Assembly (NCBI RefSeq): GCF_000419445.1
Contig: NZ_AULK01000003.1
Location: forward strand, 62,001 to 126,000
Length of the DNA: 64,000 nucleotides
Reading direction: 5' to 3'
Origin: Gryllotalpicola ginsengisoli DSM 22003
GTDB taxonomy: Bacteria > Actinomycetota > Actinomycetes > Actinomycetales > Microbacteriaceae
The notes under the pieces were generated by a model, which saw only the letters and a list, made by a program, of their open reading frames with translations, made no database searches and had not been told where the DNA came from. This document shows, one piece after another, positions 55,861-64,000 of the stretch (position 1 is the first letter of the stretch; the number at the start of each line of letters is the position of its first letter). Made by a program: the position numbers and the translations under genes.

Positions 55861-57279
55861 TCAGAGGCTCTGATTCGCGACCGGGTCGGCGAGGTGGTCG
55901 ACGAGCGCCGATGCCGCGCCGACGTAGCCGGCCGGGGTGAGCGCGAGCAGCCGCTGCTTCGCCTCGTCGCCGATGTCGAGCCCGGCCACGAACGCGGCGA
56001 GCTCGTCGGCGCCGACGCGGTGCCCGCGGGTCAGGTCTTTGAGCACGGCGTAGGGGTCGGCGATCGTGGAGCGGCCGGCGACGACCTCGGCGCGGATGAC
56101 GGTCTGGATCGCCTCGGCGAGGACCTCCCAGTTGGCGTCGAGGTCCTTGGCGAGCGCATCCGTGTCGAGCGCGATCTCGCCCAGCCCGCGCTCGAGGTTG
56201 TCGAGGGCCAGCAGCGAGTGGCCGAAGGCGACGCCGATGTTGCGCTGCGTGGTCGAGTCGGTCAGATCGCGCTGCAGCCGCGTGGTGACGAGGGTCTGCG
56301 ACAGCGTGTCGAACAGGGCCGAGGAGAGCTCGAGGTTCGCCTCCGCGTTCTCGAAGCGGATCGGGTTGATCTTGTGCGGCATCGTCGACGAGCCGGTGGC
56401 GCCGGCGACGGGGATCTGGCGGAAGTAGCCGAGCGAGATGTACGTCCACACGTCGGTGGCGAGGTTGTGCAGGATCCGGTTCGCGTGGGCGACCTTGCCG
56501 TACAGCTCGACCTGCCAGTCGTGCGACTCGATCTGCGTCGTCAGCGGGTTCCAGGTCAGCCCCAGAGACTCGACGAACTCCCGGCTGATCGCTGCCCAGT
56601 CGGCGCTCGGGTCGGCGGCCAGGTGGGCGGCGAAAGTGCCGGTCGCGCCGCTGAACTTGCCGAGATAGACGGATGCCTCGAGCTGGGCCACCACGCGGTT
56701 CAGCCGGTACACGAACACCGCGAGCTCCTTGCCCATCGTGGTGGGCGTGGCCGGCTGGCCGTGGGTGCGCGACAGCATCGCCGCGTCGCGGTGCTGCTCG
56801 GCCAGCGCGGCGAGCTTCGCGATCGCCGCGCGCAGCTTCGGCAGCCAGACCTGCTCGACGGCGCTCTTCACGGTGAGCCCGTAGGAGAGGTTGTTGATGT
56901 CCTCGCTGGTGCACGCGAAGTGGGTGAGCTCGGCGACGGCGTCGAGTCCGAGCCGGTGCAGCTCGCCGCGGATCAGGTACTCGACCGCCTTGACGTCGTG
57001 GCGGGTGGTCGCCTCGATCTCGGCCAGCGCCTGGATCTCGAGGTCGCCGAAGTTCGCGGCGAAGGCGCGCAGCTGCGCGACCTGCTCGTCGCCGAGCGGG
57101 GCGGCGCCGAACATCCCGCGCGAGGTGAGGTGGATCAGCCACTCGACCTCGACGTGCACTCGAGCGCGGTTCAGCCCGGCCTCCGACAGGTGGTCGCCGA
57201 GGGCGCTCACCGCGGCCCGGTACCGCCCGTCGAGGGGGCTGATCGGCTGGGGCGGCAGGGCGGGCAGCTGGTCGTTCAT
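55861..57279 (-). CDS. purB: Adenylosuccinate lyase
   Basis: PurB cleaves SAICAR and adenylosuccinate in purine synthesis. The ATG at 57279 gives 472 residues beginning MNDQLPALPPQPISPLDGRY. The fumarase/lyase-superfamily signature GSSTMPHKINP is present, with LTHFACTSEDINNLSYGL and SRTHGQPATPTTMGKE. The length and motifs match the E. coli-type enzyme rather than the shorter Bacillus type. It overlaps the phosphatase gene upstream by 4 bp (ATGA). Confidence 0.95.
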   Translation of the reverse strand: MNDQLPALPPQPISPLDGRYRAAVSALGDHLSEAGLNRARVHVEVEWLIHLTSRGMFGAAPLGDEQVAQLRAFAANFGDLEIQALAEIEATTRHDVKAVEYLIRGELHRLGLDAVAELTHFACTSEDINNLSYGLTVKSAVEQVWLPKLRAAIAKLAALAEQHRDAAMLSRTHGQPATPTTMGKELAVFVYRLNRVVAQLEASVYLGKFSGATGTFAAHLAADPSADWAAISREFVESLGLTWNPLTTQIESHDWQVELYGKVAHANRILHNLATDVWTYISLGYFRQIPVAGATGSSTMPHKINPIRFENAEANLELSSALFDTLSQTLVTTRLQRDLTDSTTQRNIGVAFGHSLLALDNLERGLGEIALDTDALAKDLDANWEVLAEAIQTVIRAEVVAGRSTIADPYAVLKDLTRGHRVGADELAAFVAGLDIGDEAKQRLLALTPAGYVGAASALVDHLADPVANQSL

Positions 57280-57818
57280 CGGGTGGTTCCTTTGTCGAGG
57301 GCGGGCGCGAGCTGCGCGACGAGTCCGGCGCAGGCGCGCTCGACGAGGGCGAGCACGGTGTCGAACATCGCCTCGTCGGAGTAGTAGGGGTCGGGCACGT
57401 CGAGGGTGCGCGCCCGCGGCGCGAAGCTCATCAGCAGGCGCACCTTGCTCTGCTGAGCGGGCTCGGGGGCCCAGTGGTCGAGGATGCGCTTGTGGCTGTG
57501 GTCGAGCGCCACGACCAGGTCGAGCGAGCCGAACCACTCGGGGTCGAACTGGCGGGCGCGGTGGCTTGCACCGTTGAAGCCATGGCGCTGCAGAGCGGCG
57601 ACGGTGCGCGGGTCCGCCGGCTCGCCGACGTGCCAGTCGCCCGTGCCCGCGGACGTCGAGACGACCCGGTCGCCGACGCCGGCCTCCGCGGCGAGCTCGC
57701 GGAACACGACCTCGGCCATCGGCGAGCGGCAGATGTTCCCGCTGCACACGAAGCAGACGCGGAAGAGATCAGAGTCCGCCTCGTCGGCTGCGGCGGAGGC
57801 GAACGTCACGGGAACCAT
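57276..57818 (-). CDS. Low-molecular-weight protein-tyrosine phosphatase
   Basis: The 180-residue enzyme has the CX5R phosphatase loop VCFVCSGNICRSP (Cys25, Arg31, Ser32) and the general acid Asp143 in LDVPDPYY. A 20-residue acidic N-terminus precedes the catalytic domain. Such enzymes dephosphorylate protein tyrosines or, in some actinobacteria, regulate polysaccharide export; the target here is unknown. The ATG at 57818 is used, since upstream in-frame residues are low-complexity. It is coupled to purB by a 4-bp overlap. Confidence 0.9.
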   Translation of the reverse strand: MVPVTFASAAADEADSDLFRVCFVCSGNICRSPMAEVVFRELAAEAGVGDRVVSTSAGTGDWHVGEPADPRTVAALQRHGFNGASHRARQFDPEWFGSLDLVVALDHSHKRILDHWAPEPAQQSKVRLLMSFAPRARTLDVPDPYYSDEAMFDTVLALVERACAGLVAQLAPALDKGTTR

Positions 57819-57965
57819 TGTGCCGCAGCGCCGGTGCGGCGCGACTCGCCCCGCACAGCCGGAGGGCGGCCCCGGTTCTCCACGATGCGCTGCGCCGCGG
57901 CATCCGATCGTCGCCGGCCTCGGAGACGATGTGAGTCCGTCCGCGCCGGATGAGGAGAAGTGACC

Positions 57966-58196
57966 ATGATGCGCCTGCCCGACTCCGGGCCCGACCCGGC
58001 CGTTGCCCTGCGCGTGCGCCTGCGCGGCGTGCAATCCGAGTGCTATCCGCTGCGGGCGCTGCTGCCGCGACCCGACGGCTGGCACGGGGTGGCGAGCGCG
58101 GCTTTCGGGCGCCGCGTCGACGAGGTCGGCGATCGCGTGGTCGCGGTGATTTGGGCCCTCGAGCGCGCCGACGCGGTGCTGGCGGGTGCGTCATGA
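57966..58196 (+). CDS. Small helical protein with WXG-like motif
   Basis: This 76-residue protein is predicted helical with a central Pro-rich turn; PDGWHGVASAAFGRRVDEVG carries a W-x-G (Trp39-His-Gly41) like that of WXG100/ESX proteins. There is no signal peptide. It overlaps the start of an alpha/beta hydrolase gene by 4 bp, so the two are made together. The start is ATG 57966 after TGAGGAGAAG; GTG 57960 or ATG 57969 are possible. Membership of the WXG superfamily is a suggestion from one motif and context. Confidence 0.55.
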   Translation: MMRLPDSGPDPAVALRVRLRGVQSECYPLRALLPRPDGWHGVASAAFGRRVDEVGDRVVAVIWALERADAVLAGAS

Positions 58197-59440
58197 GCGG
58201 CATCGAGGTGTCGGGCGGCGGCAGCTTCGCGGTCACGACCGAGTCGCTGCTCGAGGCGCAACGGATGCTGCGCGAGCTCGCCCGGCGCACCGAGCAGCTC
58301 TCCGGCGACCTCGGTGCGGGGCCGGTGCCTCCCGGGGAGGTGGACTGGCTGCTGGCGACGGCCCGCCGCGAGCTGGCCCTCGCCGACGAGCAGGCCCGGG
58401 CTCTGGCCGACGGCCTCGGCGAGGCCGCGGTGCGCTACGGCATCGCCGAGCGGCTGTCGACGGCCCAGGCGTGGCTCGCCGCGCACGCGGGCGGCGGCGC
58501 CTTCGATCTGGCGGTGCTCGCGGCGCAGGCCGCCGCGCTCGCGCCGGCCGGCCGGAAGCCGTGGACCGACGAGCAATTCGACGCGTGGCTGCGGCGGTTC
58601 GCGGAGAGCGTCGACGTGCCGCTCGCGCTGTGGTTCGTGCGCGAGCTGCCCGGCCGCGCGCTCGAGGAGACCGACGTCACGGTCGAGTCGGTCGGCGATC
58701 CGGTCTCCGACTCGGCGCCCGCGGGGTTCGCCGACCTCGCCGCGCGCATCCCCGCCGCCGACGAGGGCGCACCGCAGGTGCGGGTGGAGCGCTATGACCA
58801 GCCCGACGGCTCTCGGCGCTTCGTCGTCTACGCCGGCGGCACCGTCGAGTGGAACGCGGTGGCCGACGACGAGCCGTGGGATCTCACCTCGAACGCGAGC
58901 GGCGTCGCCGGCGAGGCTGCCGCGTCCACGCGCGCGACGATGGCCGCGTTGCAGCAGGCCGGCTGGCAGCTCGGCGACGAGGTGCTCCCCGTCGGCCATT
59001 CGCAGGGCGGCATCGTCGCCGCGGGGCTCGTCTCCTCCGCGGCCGTGTCGGCGCCGATGCTGGTCACGTTCGGCTCGCCGACCGCCGGGGTGAGCGTGCC
59101 GTCCTCGACCACGAACGTCGCGGTGGAGCACGTCGACGACCCGGTGCCGACGCTCGGCGGTCTGCCGCGGGTGGGCGCGGGCGCCCTCGACCGCGTGGTC
59201 GTGCGCGAGAGCACGGATGCCTCGGCGTCAGCCGGCGGCGGCGGAGTGCCGCAGCATCGGATGTCGGGCTACCGGGCCACGGCCGAGCAGATGGACGCCT
59301 CATCCGATCGACGCCTGGTCGCCGCGCGGGAGCGGCTCGCAGCCTTCACGGGCGGCGGCACGGCGACCGTCACGCTGTGGCGCGGCGAGCGGGTGTATGT
59401 GGCGCCCGGCGCAGGTGCGGGCACGGCGAAGGTGCAGTGA
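58193..59440 (+). CDS. Alpha/beta hydrolase with helical N-terminal domain
   Basis: The 415-residue protein has an N-terminal helical region (residues about 15-120, ESLLEAQRMLRELARRTEQL and RRELALADEQARALADGLGE) and a C-terminal alpha/beta hydrolase domain with nucleophile elbow PVGHSQGG (Ser270) and VTFGSPTAGV after it, as in PGAP1-like lipases/esterases. No signal peptide is seen. Together with the small WXG-like protein it resembles LXG/WXG-type effector pairs exported by type VII systems, but no secretion genes are present here and this remains an inference. Confidence 0.7.
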   Translation: MSGIEVSGGGSFAVTTESLLEAQRMLRELARRTEQLSGDLGAGPVPPGEVDWLLATARRELALADEQARALADGLGEAAVRYGIAERLSTAQAWLAAHAGGGAFDLAVLAAQAAALAPAGRKPWTDEQFDAWLRRFAESVDVPLALWFVRELPGRALEETDVTVESVGDPVSDSAPAGFADLAARIPAADEGAPQVRVERYDQPDGSRRFVVYAGGTVEWNAVADDEPWDLTSNASGVAGEAAASTRATMAALQQAGWQLGDEVLPVGHSQGGIVAAGLVSSAAVSAPMLVTFGSPTAGVSVPSSTTNVAVEHVDDPVPTLGGLPRVGAGALDRVVVRESTDASASAGGGGVPQHRMSGYRATAEQMDASSDRRLVAARERLAAFTGGGTATVTLWRGERVYVAPGAGAGTAKVQ

Positions 59441-59452
59441 GGGGGAGCGCCG

Positions 59453-59851
59453 TCAGTCCCTGTCGCGCCGGGTGAGCGGCCGGAAGAACAACCCGACGAT
59501 CCAGCTGATGACGCCGAGCACGAGGGCGCCGAGCACGCCCCACCAGAAGCCGTCGATGCTGAGCCCGAACCCGAACCAGCTCGAGATCCAGGCGACGAGC
59601 AGCAGCAGGATGCCGTTCACGATCAGCGCGAACAGGCCGAGGGTGACGAGGTAGAGGGGGAAGGCGACGATGCGCAGCACGGTGCCGATCACGCCGTTGA
59701 CGACGCCGAAGATGAGGGCGAGGAAGAGGTACGTCCAGAAGGTCGCACCGCCGGAGTCGGCATCCCACGGCGTCACGTGCACGCCCGAGACGATCAGCGT
59801 CGTCAGCCACAGCGCGAACGCGTTGATCAGCAGTTTCACGAGGAAGCGCAT
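59453..59851 (-). CDS. Phage holin family 4-like (YvlD-type) membrane protein
   Basis: The 132-residue protein has four hydrophobic helices (LINAFALWLTTLIVSGVHVT; YLFLALIFGVVNGVIGTVL; TLGLFALIVNGILLLLVAW; VLGALVLGVISWIVGLFF) and ends PLTRRDRD. This matches the Mycobacterial 4-TMS phage holin/YvlD (PF04020) family, a chromosomal family and not evidence of a prophage. Function is unknown. It is divergent from hisC across 40 bp; CACACT on its strand could be a -10 box seven bases before the ATG. Confidence 0.82.
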   Translation of the reverse strand: MRFLVKLLINAFALWLTTLIVSGVHVTPWDADSGGATFWTYLFLALIFGVVNGVIGTVLRIVAFPLYLVTLGLFALIVNGILLLLVAWISSWFGFGLSIDGFWWGVLGALVLGVISWIVGLFFRPLTRRDRD

Positions 59852-59879
59852 GGTTCACAGTGTGCCAGGGGCGCACCGC

Positions 59880-59885
59880 TACGGT
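59880..59885 (+). promoter_or_regulatory. -10 box of hisC (likely leaderless)
   Basis: TACGGT is followed by six bases and the GTG start at 59892, with no ribosome site between. Confidence 0.45.
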
Positions 59886-59891
59886 TGAAGC

Positions 59892-60950
59892 GTGTCGGAG
59901 AACGTCAGACTTCGCCCCGAGATCGCCGCGCTGGGCTCGTATTCGCAGGGCCGCTCGCCCTCGCCCGAGGGGTTCAAGCTCTCGAGCAACGAGAACCCGT
60001 ATCCGCCGCTGCCGGGCGTGCTCGAGGCGGCGATCGCGCGGGCCGAGTACAACCGGTATCCCGACGGGGCCGCGATCGCCCTGCGCACCCGGCTCGCCGA
60101 CCGGTTCGACGTCGAGTTCGCCGAGGTGCTGGTCGGCGCCGGCTCGTCGTCGCTGCTGCAGCAGCTGATGCTCGCCGCGGCCGGCCCCGGCGACGAGATC
60201 CTCTACGCCTGGCGGTCCTTCGAGGCCTACCCGGCGTTCGTCACGGTCACCGGCGCGACGAGCGTGCAGGTGCCGCTCACCGACACCCTCGAGCACGACC
60301 TGCCCGCGCTCGCCGCGGCCGTGACCGAGCGCACCCGCGTGGTGCTGGTCTGCTCGCCGAACAACCCGACCGGCCCCACGGTCTCCGCCTCCGACTTCGA
60401 GGCCTTCATGGCCGCCGTTCCCGACGACGTGCTCGTCGTGCTCGACGAGGCGTACCGCGAGTTCGTCACCGACCCCGCTGCGGTCGACGGAGAGGCGTAT
60501 CTGCGCCGCTTCCCGAACCTCGTCATCACGCGCACCTTCTCCAAGGCCTACGGACTTGCCGGCCTGCGGGTCGGCTACGCGATCGGCCCGGCCCGCATCC
60601 TCGACGCGGCGCGCGCGACGGCGATCCCGTTCGCCGTCACCGAGCTCGGCTACGCCGCCGCCATCGCGAGCCTCGACCGGCAGTCGGAGCTCGACGAACG
60701 GGTGGCCGACATCGTCGCCCGCCGCGACCGGCTGCGCGACGCCCTCATCGGCCAGGGATGGGCGGTGCCGGCGGCGCAGGGCAACTTCCTCTGGCTGCCG
60801 ACCGGGGAGCACACGGCCGAGGCGACGGATGCTTTCTTCGACGCCGACATCGCCGTGCGCCCGTTCGGCGCCGAGGGCATCCGCATCTCCGTCGGCGAGG
60901 AGGAGGCGATCGAGCGCGTCCTCGCCGTCGCCGCGGCGCTTCCCCGCTGA
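59892..60950 (+). CDS. hisC: Histidinol-phosphate aminotransferase
   Basis: HisC (352 residues) converts imidazole-acetol phosphate to histidinol phosphate. Motifs are [52 protein letters not shown] and the PLP Lys218 in [20 protein letters not shown]. It stands alone, away from other his genes, so it may be a second, broad-specificity copy (aromatic aminotransferases share this family). The start is GTG, probably on a leaderless mRNA. Confidence 0.87.
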   Translation: MSENVRLRPEIAALGSYSQGRSPSPEGFKLSSNENPYPPLPGVLEAAIARAEYNRYPDGAAIALRTRLADRFDVEFAEVLVGAGSSSLLQQLMLAAAGPGDEILYAWRSFEAYPAFVTVTGATSVQVPLTDTLEHDLPALAAAVTERTRVVLVCSPNNPTGPTVSASDFEAFMAAVPDDVLVVLDEAYREFVTDPAAVDGEAYLRRFPNLVITRTFSKAYGLAGLRVGYAIGPARILDAARATAIPFAVTELGYAAAIASLDRQSELDERVADIVARRDRLRDALIGQGWAVPAAQGNFLWLPTGEHTAEATDAFFDADIAVRPFGAEGIRISVGEEEAIERVLAVAAALPR

Positions 60951-60965
60951 GCGCCGCAAACGCTT

Positions 60966-60995
60966 TTGACAATCATTATCAATAAGGCGTAGCGT
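60966..60995 (+). promoter_or_regulatory. znuA promoter with Zur box
   Basis: TTGACA (60966-60971), an 18-bp spacer and TAGCGT (60990-60995) form the promoter. TGACAATCATTATCA (60967-60981) is a near-perfect palindrome of the Fur/Zur type and covers the -35 element, so zinc-bound Zur would block transcription. The downstream genes being a zinc importer supports Zur over Fur. Confidence 0.75.
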
Positions 60996-61047
60996 ACGAA
61001 GCGGCGCGGGTCGCGCCATCCGTTCTCGACTTAGACAGGCCCCCTTC

Positions 61048-61971
61048 GTGCGCACCTCGAAGCGTTCCGCCCTCATCGTCTCCCTCGCCGCCGCGGGCCT
61101 CGCGCTCGCCGGATGCTCGAGCAGCGCCTCCGGGCAGCCCGGCTCGTCCGCATCCGACGGCACCGTCCAGGTCGTCGCCTCCACCGACGTCTGGGGCAGC
61201 GTCGCCGAGTCCGTCGGCGGCAGCCACGTGCACGTCACGTCGATCATCGACGACCCCGACAAGGACCCGCACGAGTACCAGGCCGACGCGCGAAATCAGC
61301 TCGCCATCTCGAAGGCCGACGTCGTCATCGCCAACGGCGGCGGCTACGACGACTTCGTCACGACCATGGTGAACGCCGCGAAGAGCACGGCGACCGTGCT
61401 CACCGCTGCGAAGATCTCCGGCTACGACCAGCACCCGGCCGACGGCGAGTTCAACGAGCACCTCTGGTACGACTTCCCGACCGTGCAGAAGGTCGCCGAC
61501 AAGATGGCGGATGCCTTCGCAAAGGCCGACCCGGCCGACAAGGCCGACTTCACGGCGGCCGCGGCGAAGTTCGACGGCGAGCTGAAGACCCTCGAGTCGA
61601 CCGAGGCGCAGCTCAAGAACAAGTACGCGGGCGAGAAGGTGACCATCACCGAGCCGGTACCTCTTTACATGCTCGACGCGATCGGCCTCGACGACGTCAC
61701 GCCCGAGAAGTTCAGCGAGGCGATCGAGAACGGCACGGATGTCGCGCCCACGGTCCTCCAGAAGACACTGGCCCTGTACACCTCGAAGACGGCGAAGCTG
61801 CTCGCCTACAACGAGCAGACCACCGGGGCGCAGACGGAGGCCGTGCTGAAGGCGGCCAAGCAGAACGGCATCCCGGTCGTGCCGGTGACCGAGACGCTGC
61901 CGGCCGGGCAGAACTACATTGGGTGGATGACGGCCAACCTCGACGCGATCGGAGCAGCGCTTGCCCGCTGA
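61048..61971 (+). CDS. znuA: Zinc ABC transporter substrate-binding lipoprotein
   Basis: The 307-residue cluster 9 metal-binding protein has a lipoprotein signal with lipobox ALAGC (Cys23). Two metal-binding His are seen in DPHEYQ (His75) and FNEHLWYDFP (His138), and a third region EPVPLYMLDAIG replaces the usual His-rich segment; the family's long His-rich loop is absent. The start is GTG 61048. A Zur box lies upstream. It passes zinc (or manganese) to the ZnuB-ZnuC transporter encoded next. Confidence 0.88.
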   Translation: MRTSKRSALIVSLAAAGLALAGCSSSASGQPGSSASDGTVQVVASTDVWGSVAESVGGSHVHVTSIIDDPDKDPHEYQADARNQLAISKADVVIANGGGYDDFVTTMVNAAKSTATVLTAAKISGYDQHPADGEFNEHLWYDFPTVQKVADKMADAFAKADPADKADFTAAAAKFDGELKTLESTEAQLKNKYAGEKVTITEPVPLYMLDAIGLDDVTPEKFSEAIENGTDVAPTVLQKTLALYTSKTAKLLAYNEQTTGAQTEAVLKAAKQNGIPVVPVTETLPAGQNYIGWMTANLDAIGAALAR

Positions 61972-62839
61972 CGCCACGCGATCCGGCAGCGACCCCGTGC
62001 TCAGCCTGCGCGGGGCGACGCTCCGCTTCGACGACCGCACCCTCTGGAGCGGGGTCGACCTCGACGTGCAGCCGGGCGAGTTCGTCGCGGTGCTCGGCGC
62101 GAACGGCACCGGCAAGACGAGCCTGCTGCGCGTCATCCTCGGCCAGCAGCGGCTGACCCGCGGCGAGGTGCTGTTCGAGGGCGAACCGGTGCGGGCGGGA
62201 AACCCGGGCATCGGATACGTGCCGCAGCAGAAGCTTGCCGACGACGGCACCCCGCTGCGCGCGCGCGACCTCGTCGGCCTCGGCCTCGACGGCGGACGCT
62301 GGGGGTTCTGGCCCTCGCGGCGCAAGCGCGCCGTCGTCGACCGCCTGCTCGCCGAGGTCGGCGCCACCTCCTACGCCCGCAAGCCGGTCTCCCGCCTCTC
62401 CGGCGGCGAGCAGCAGCGACTGCGCATCGGCCAGGCGCTGGCCGCCGACCCGCACCTGCTGCTGGCCGACGAACCGCTCGCCTCGCTCGACCTCTCCAAC
62501 CAGCGCGCGATCAGCGAACTGATCGACCGGCAGCGGCGTGAGCGCGGCTTCGGCGTGCTGTTCGTCACCCACGACATCAACCCGGTGCTCGGCATGGTCG
62601 ACCGCGTGCTCTACCTCGCCGGCGGCCGGTTCCGCACCGGAACCCCCGACGACGTGCTGCGCAGCGAGGTGCTCAGCGAGCTCTACGGCTCCCCCGTCGA
62701 CGTGATCCGCGCCCGCGGCCGGATCATCGTCGTCGGCACGCCCGACAGCGGGCACGCCCCGCACGACGAGCACCACGACGCCGGCCATGAGGAATTGTGC
62801 GACCACGACCCGTCCGACGCCGAGGCGGTCGCCCTGTGA
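61961..62839 (+). CDS. znuC: Zinc ABC transporter ATPase with His-rich C-terminal tail
   Basis: The 292-residue ATPase has Walker A GANGTGKTS from residue 46, signature LSGGEQQR from 146, Walker B HLLLADEPLASLDLS and the switch His in FVTHDINP. A tail at 264-292 contains six His and one Cys (GHAPHDEHHDAGHEELCDHD) and probably binds zinc, perhaps sensing it. The start is TTG 61961, overlapping znuA by 11 bp; the stop overlaps znuB. A conventional ATPase is present here, unlike in the three sugar importers. Confidence 0.9.
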   Translation: MPADATRSGSDPVLSLRGATLRFDDRTLWSGVDLDVQPGEFVAVLGANGTGKTSLLRVILGQQRLTRGEVLFEGEPVRAGNPGIGYVPQQKLADDGTPLRARDLVGLGLDGGRWGFWPSRRKRAVVDRLLAEVGATSYARKPVSRLSGGEQQRLRIGQALAADPHLLLADEPLASLDLSNQRAISELIDRQRRERGFGVLFVTHDINPVLGMVDRVLYLAGGRFRTGTPDDVLRSEVLSELYGSPVDVIRARGRIIVVGTPDSGHAPHDEHHDAGHEELCDHDPSDAEAVAL

Positions 62840-63735
62840 TCGCGGCCGTCGACTGGAGCCAGGTCTTCAACTTCGCCGACTACGGCGAGCTCATCGTGCT
62901 GCTGCGCAACTCGATCATCGCCGGCGCCCTGCTCGGCCTCGTCGGCGGTCTGATCGGCGTGTTCGTGATGAGCCGCGACATGGCGTTCGCGGTGCACGGC
63001 ATCAGCGAGCTGTCCTTCGCCGGCGCATCCGCCGGCCTGCTGCTCGGCGTCGGCGTCGTGCAAGGGTCCATCATCGGCTCGCTCATCGCCGCGCTGCTGA
63101 TCGGCCTGCTCGGGGCCCGCGCCCGCGAGCGCAACAGCATCACCGCCGTGCTGATGCCGTTCGGCCTCGGCCTCGGCATCCTCTGCCTCGCCCTGTATCC
63201 GGGCCGCAGCGCCAACAAGTTCGGTCTGCTGACCGGCCAGATCGTCGCGATCGACGACCCGCAGATCGGATGGCTCATCGCCGTCACCCTCGTCGTGCTG
63301 ATCGGCCTCGCCGTGGTGTGGCGTCCGCTGATGTTCGCCTCCGTCGACGCCGACGTCGCGACCGCCCGCGGGGTGCCCGTGCGCGGCCTGTCCATCGTGT
63401 TCATGCTGCTGCTCGGGCTCTCGGTCGCGGTGTCGGTGCAGATCGTCGGCGCCCTGCTCGTGCTCTCGATCCTGGTCACTCCGGCCGCGGCCGCCCTCAA
63501 GGTCTCCGCGTCCCCGCTGGTCGTGCCACTGCTCAGCGTCGCCTTCGGCGTCACGGCCATGGTCGGCGGCATCCTGCTGGCCCTGGGCTCGTCGGTGCCG
63601 ATCAGCCCCTACGTGACGACGATCTCGTTCGCCATCTACGCCGCGTGCCGCGCGATCGCCGCGGTGCGCACGCGCCGCTCGAGCGCCCCGCGCCCGGCCC
63701 CGGTGCGCGAGGCACAGGAGGGGGCGCTGGCATGA
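62836..63735 (+). CDS. znuB: Zinc ABC transporter permease
   Basis: The 299-residue permease has about eight or nine hydrophobic helices and the ABC-3 family pattern (VMSRDMAFAVHGISELSFAG near residue 48, VSVQIVGALLVLSILVTPAA near 205). The GTG at 62836 overlaps the znuC stop and is preferred over the upstream in-frame start at 62797. The stop overlaps the fur-family gene by 4 bp, so uptake and regulation are translationally coupled. Confidence 0.9.
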   Translation: MIAAVDWSQVFNFADYGELIVLLRNSIIAGALLGLVGGLIGVFVMSRDMAFAVHGISELSFAGASAGLLLGVGVVQGSIIGSLIAALLIGLLGARARERNSITAVLMPFGLGLGILCLALYPGRSANKFGLLTGQIVAIDDPQIGWLIAVTLVVLIGLAVVWRPLMFASVDADVATARGVPVRGLSIVFMLLLGLSVAVSVQIVGALLVLSILVTPAAAALKVSASPLVVPLLSVAFGVTAMVGGILLALGSSVPISPYVTTISFAIYAACRAIAAVRTRRSSAPRPAPVREAQEGALA

Positions 63736-64000
63736 GCACCGCGAAACGCAACACCTGGCAGCGCGAGGCGGTGCGCAAGGCGCTCGGCTCGACCGAGGGA
63801 TTCATCAGCGCGCAGGCCCTGCATTCGTCGCTGCGCGACCGGGGTTCGTCCATCGGACTCGCGACCGTGTACCGCACCCTGTCGGCGCTCGCCGACGAGG
63901 GCGACGCCGACTCGCTGCAGTCCCCCGAGGGCGAGGCGCTCTACCGTGCCTGCACCTCCGCCGGCCACCACCACCACCTGATCTGCCGCAACTGCGGACT
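63732..64000 (+). CDS. zur: Fur-family regulator, likely Zur (cut by window edge)
   Basis: About 89 residues of a Fur-family repressor are present before the window ends. The winged helix has TWQREAVRKALGSTEGFISA and GLATVYRTLSALADEGDAD; SAGHHHHLICRNCG is the start of the metal-binding dimerisation domain with His and the first CxxC Cys pair. Being in the znu operon and having a Zur box upstream make zinc the likely effector. The C-terminal part is missing only because of the window boundary. Confidence 0.85.
   Translation, partial: MSTAKRNTWQREAVRKALGSTEGFISAQALHSSLRDRGSSIGLATVYRTLSALADEGDADSLQSPEGEALYRACTSAGHHHHLICRNCG

Noticed and set aside
59453-59851. Phage holin as a prophage remnant
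   Set aside because: This four-helix family is a widespread chromosomal membrane protein; no other phage genes, integrase or attachment site are near.

Overview
The window is a high-GC chromosomal segment carrying the replication origin of an actinobacterium, most likely of the family Microbacteriaceae. This is inferred from the order recF-gnd-dnaN-dnaA, the rpmH-rnpA-yidD-yidC-jag-rsmG-parA-parB block, DciA in place of DnaC, many leaderless mRNAs, a class-E-type LAXTG sorting signal and MsiK-type sugar importers without their own ATPase. Gene orientation fits bidirectional replication starting near 4-6 kb. No phage, insertion sequence, CRISPR array, rRNA or tRNA gene was seen.

Layout. 0-6 kb (minus strand): dciA, recF, gnd, dnaN and dnaA, with DnaA boxes in both gaps flanking dnaA (bipartite oriC). 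6-11 kb (plus): rpmH, rnpA, yidD, yidC, jag, rsmG, parA, parB with three parS sites; the GTG start of parA lies inside one of them. 11-18.7 kb (minus): D-Ala-D-Ala ligase, an aminotransferase, trxA-trxB, murJ and a DUF6049 envelope protein. 18.8-29.5 kb: cca followed without a gap by a sugar importer, then a LacI repressor and a GH127 arabinofuranosidase operon with a second importer. 29.5-34 kb: an aldo-keto reductase, the rpsF-ssb-rpsR-rplI operon, and dnaB behind a leader full of DnaA-box-like 9-mers. 34-36 kb: a TetR/SDR/F420-reductase-like module.

36-51 kb is the main accessory region: a HAD mutase with a GH65 phosphorylase, then a LacI-controlled locus. That locus holds an M24-fold protein with most metal ligands lost, an (alpha/alpha)6 glycoside-hydrolase-like protein, a third importer, and a four-enzyme sugar-acid operon (SDR, KdgD-like dehydratase/decarboxylase, enolase-superfamily dehydratase, Gfo/Idh dehydrogenase). 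The same 12-bp operator, GAAA(S)CG(S)TTTC, sits at the promoters of all three transcription units, so they probably form one regulon for uptake and oxidative breakdown of an unidentified glycoside or sugar acid.

51-64 kb: small membrane proteins; two secreted Val/Asp/Thr-rich repeat proteins, one with 24 perfect Gly-X-Thr triplets and a LASTG wall anchor; purB; a low-molecular-weight phosphatase; a small WXG-like protein paired with an alpha/beta hydrolase; hisC; and a zinc-uptake operon (znuA-znuC-znuB) with an upstream Zur box, ending in a fur/zur gene cut by the window edge.

The octamer ACGGATGC/GCATCCGT is strikingly over-represented on both strands throughout.
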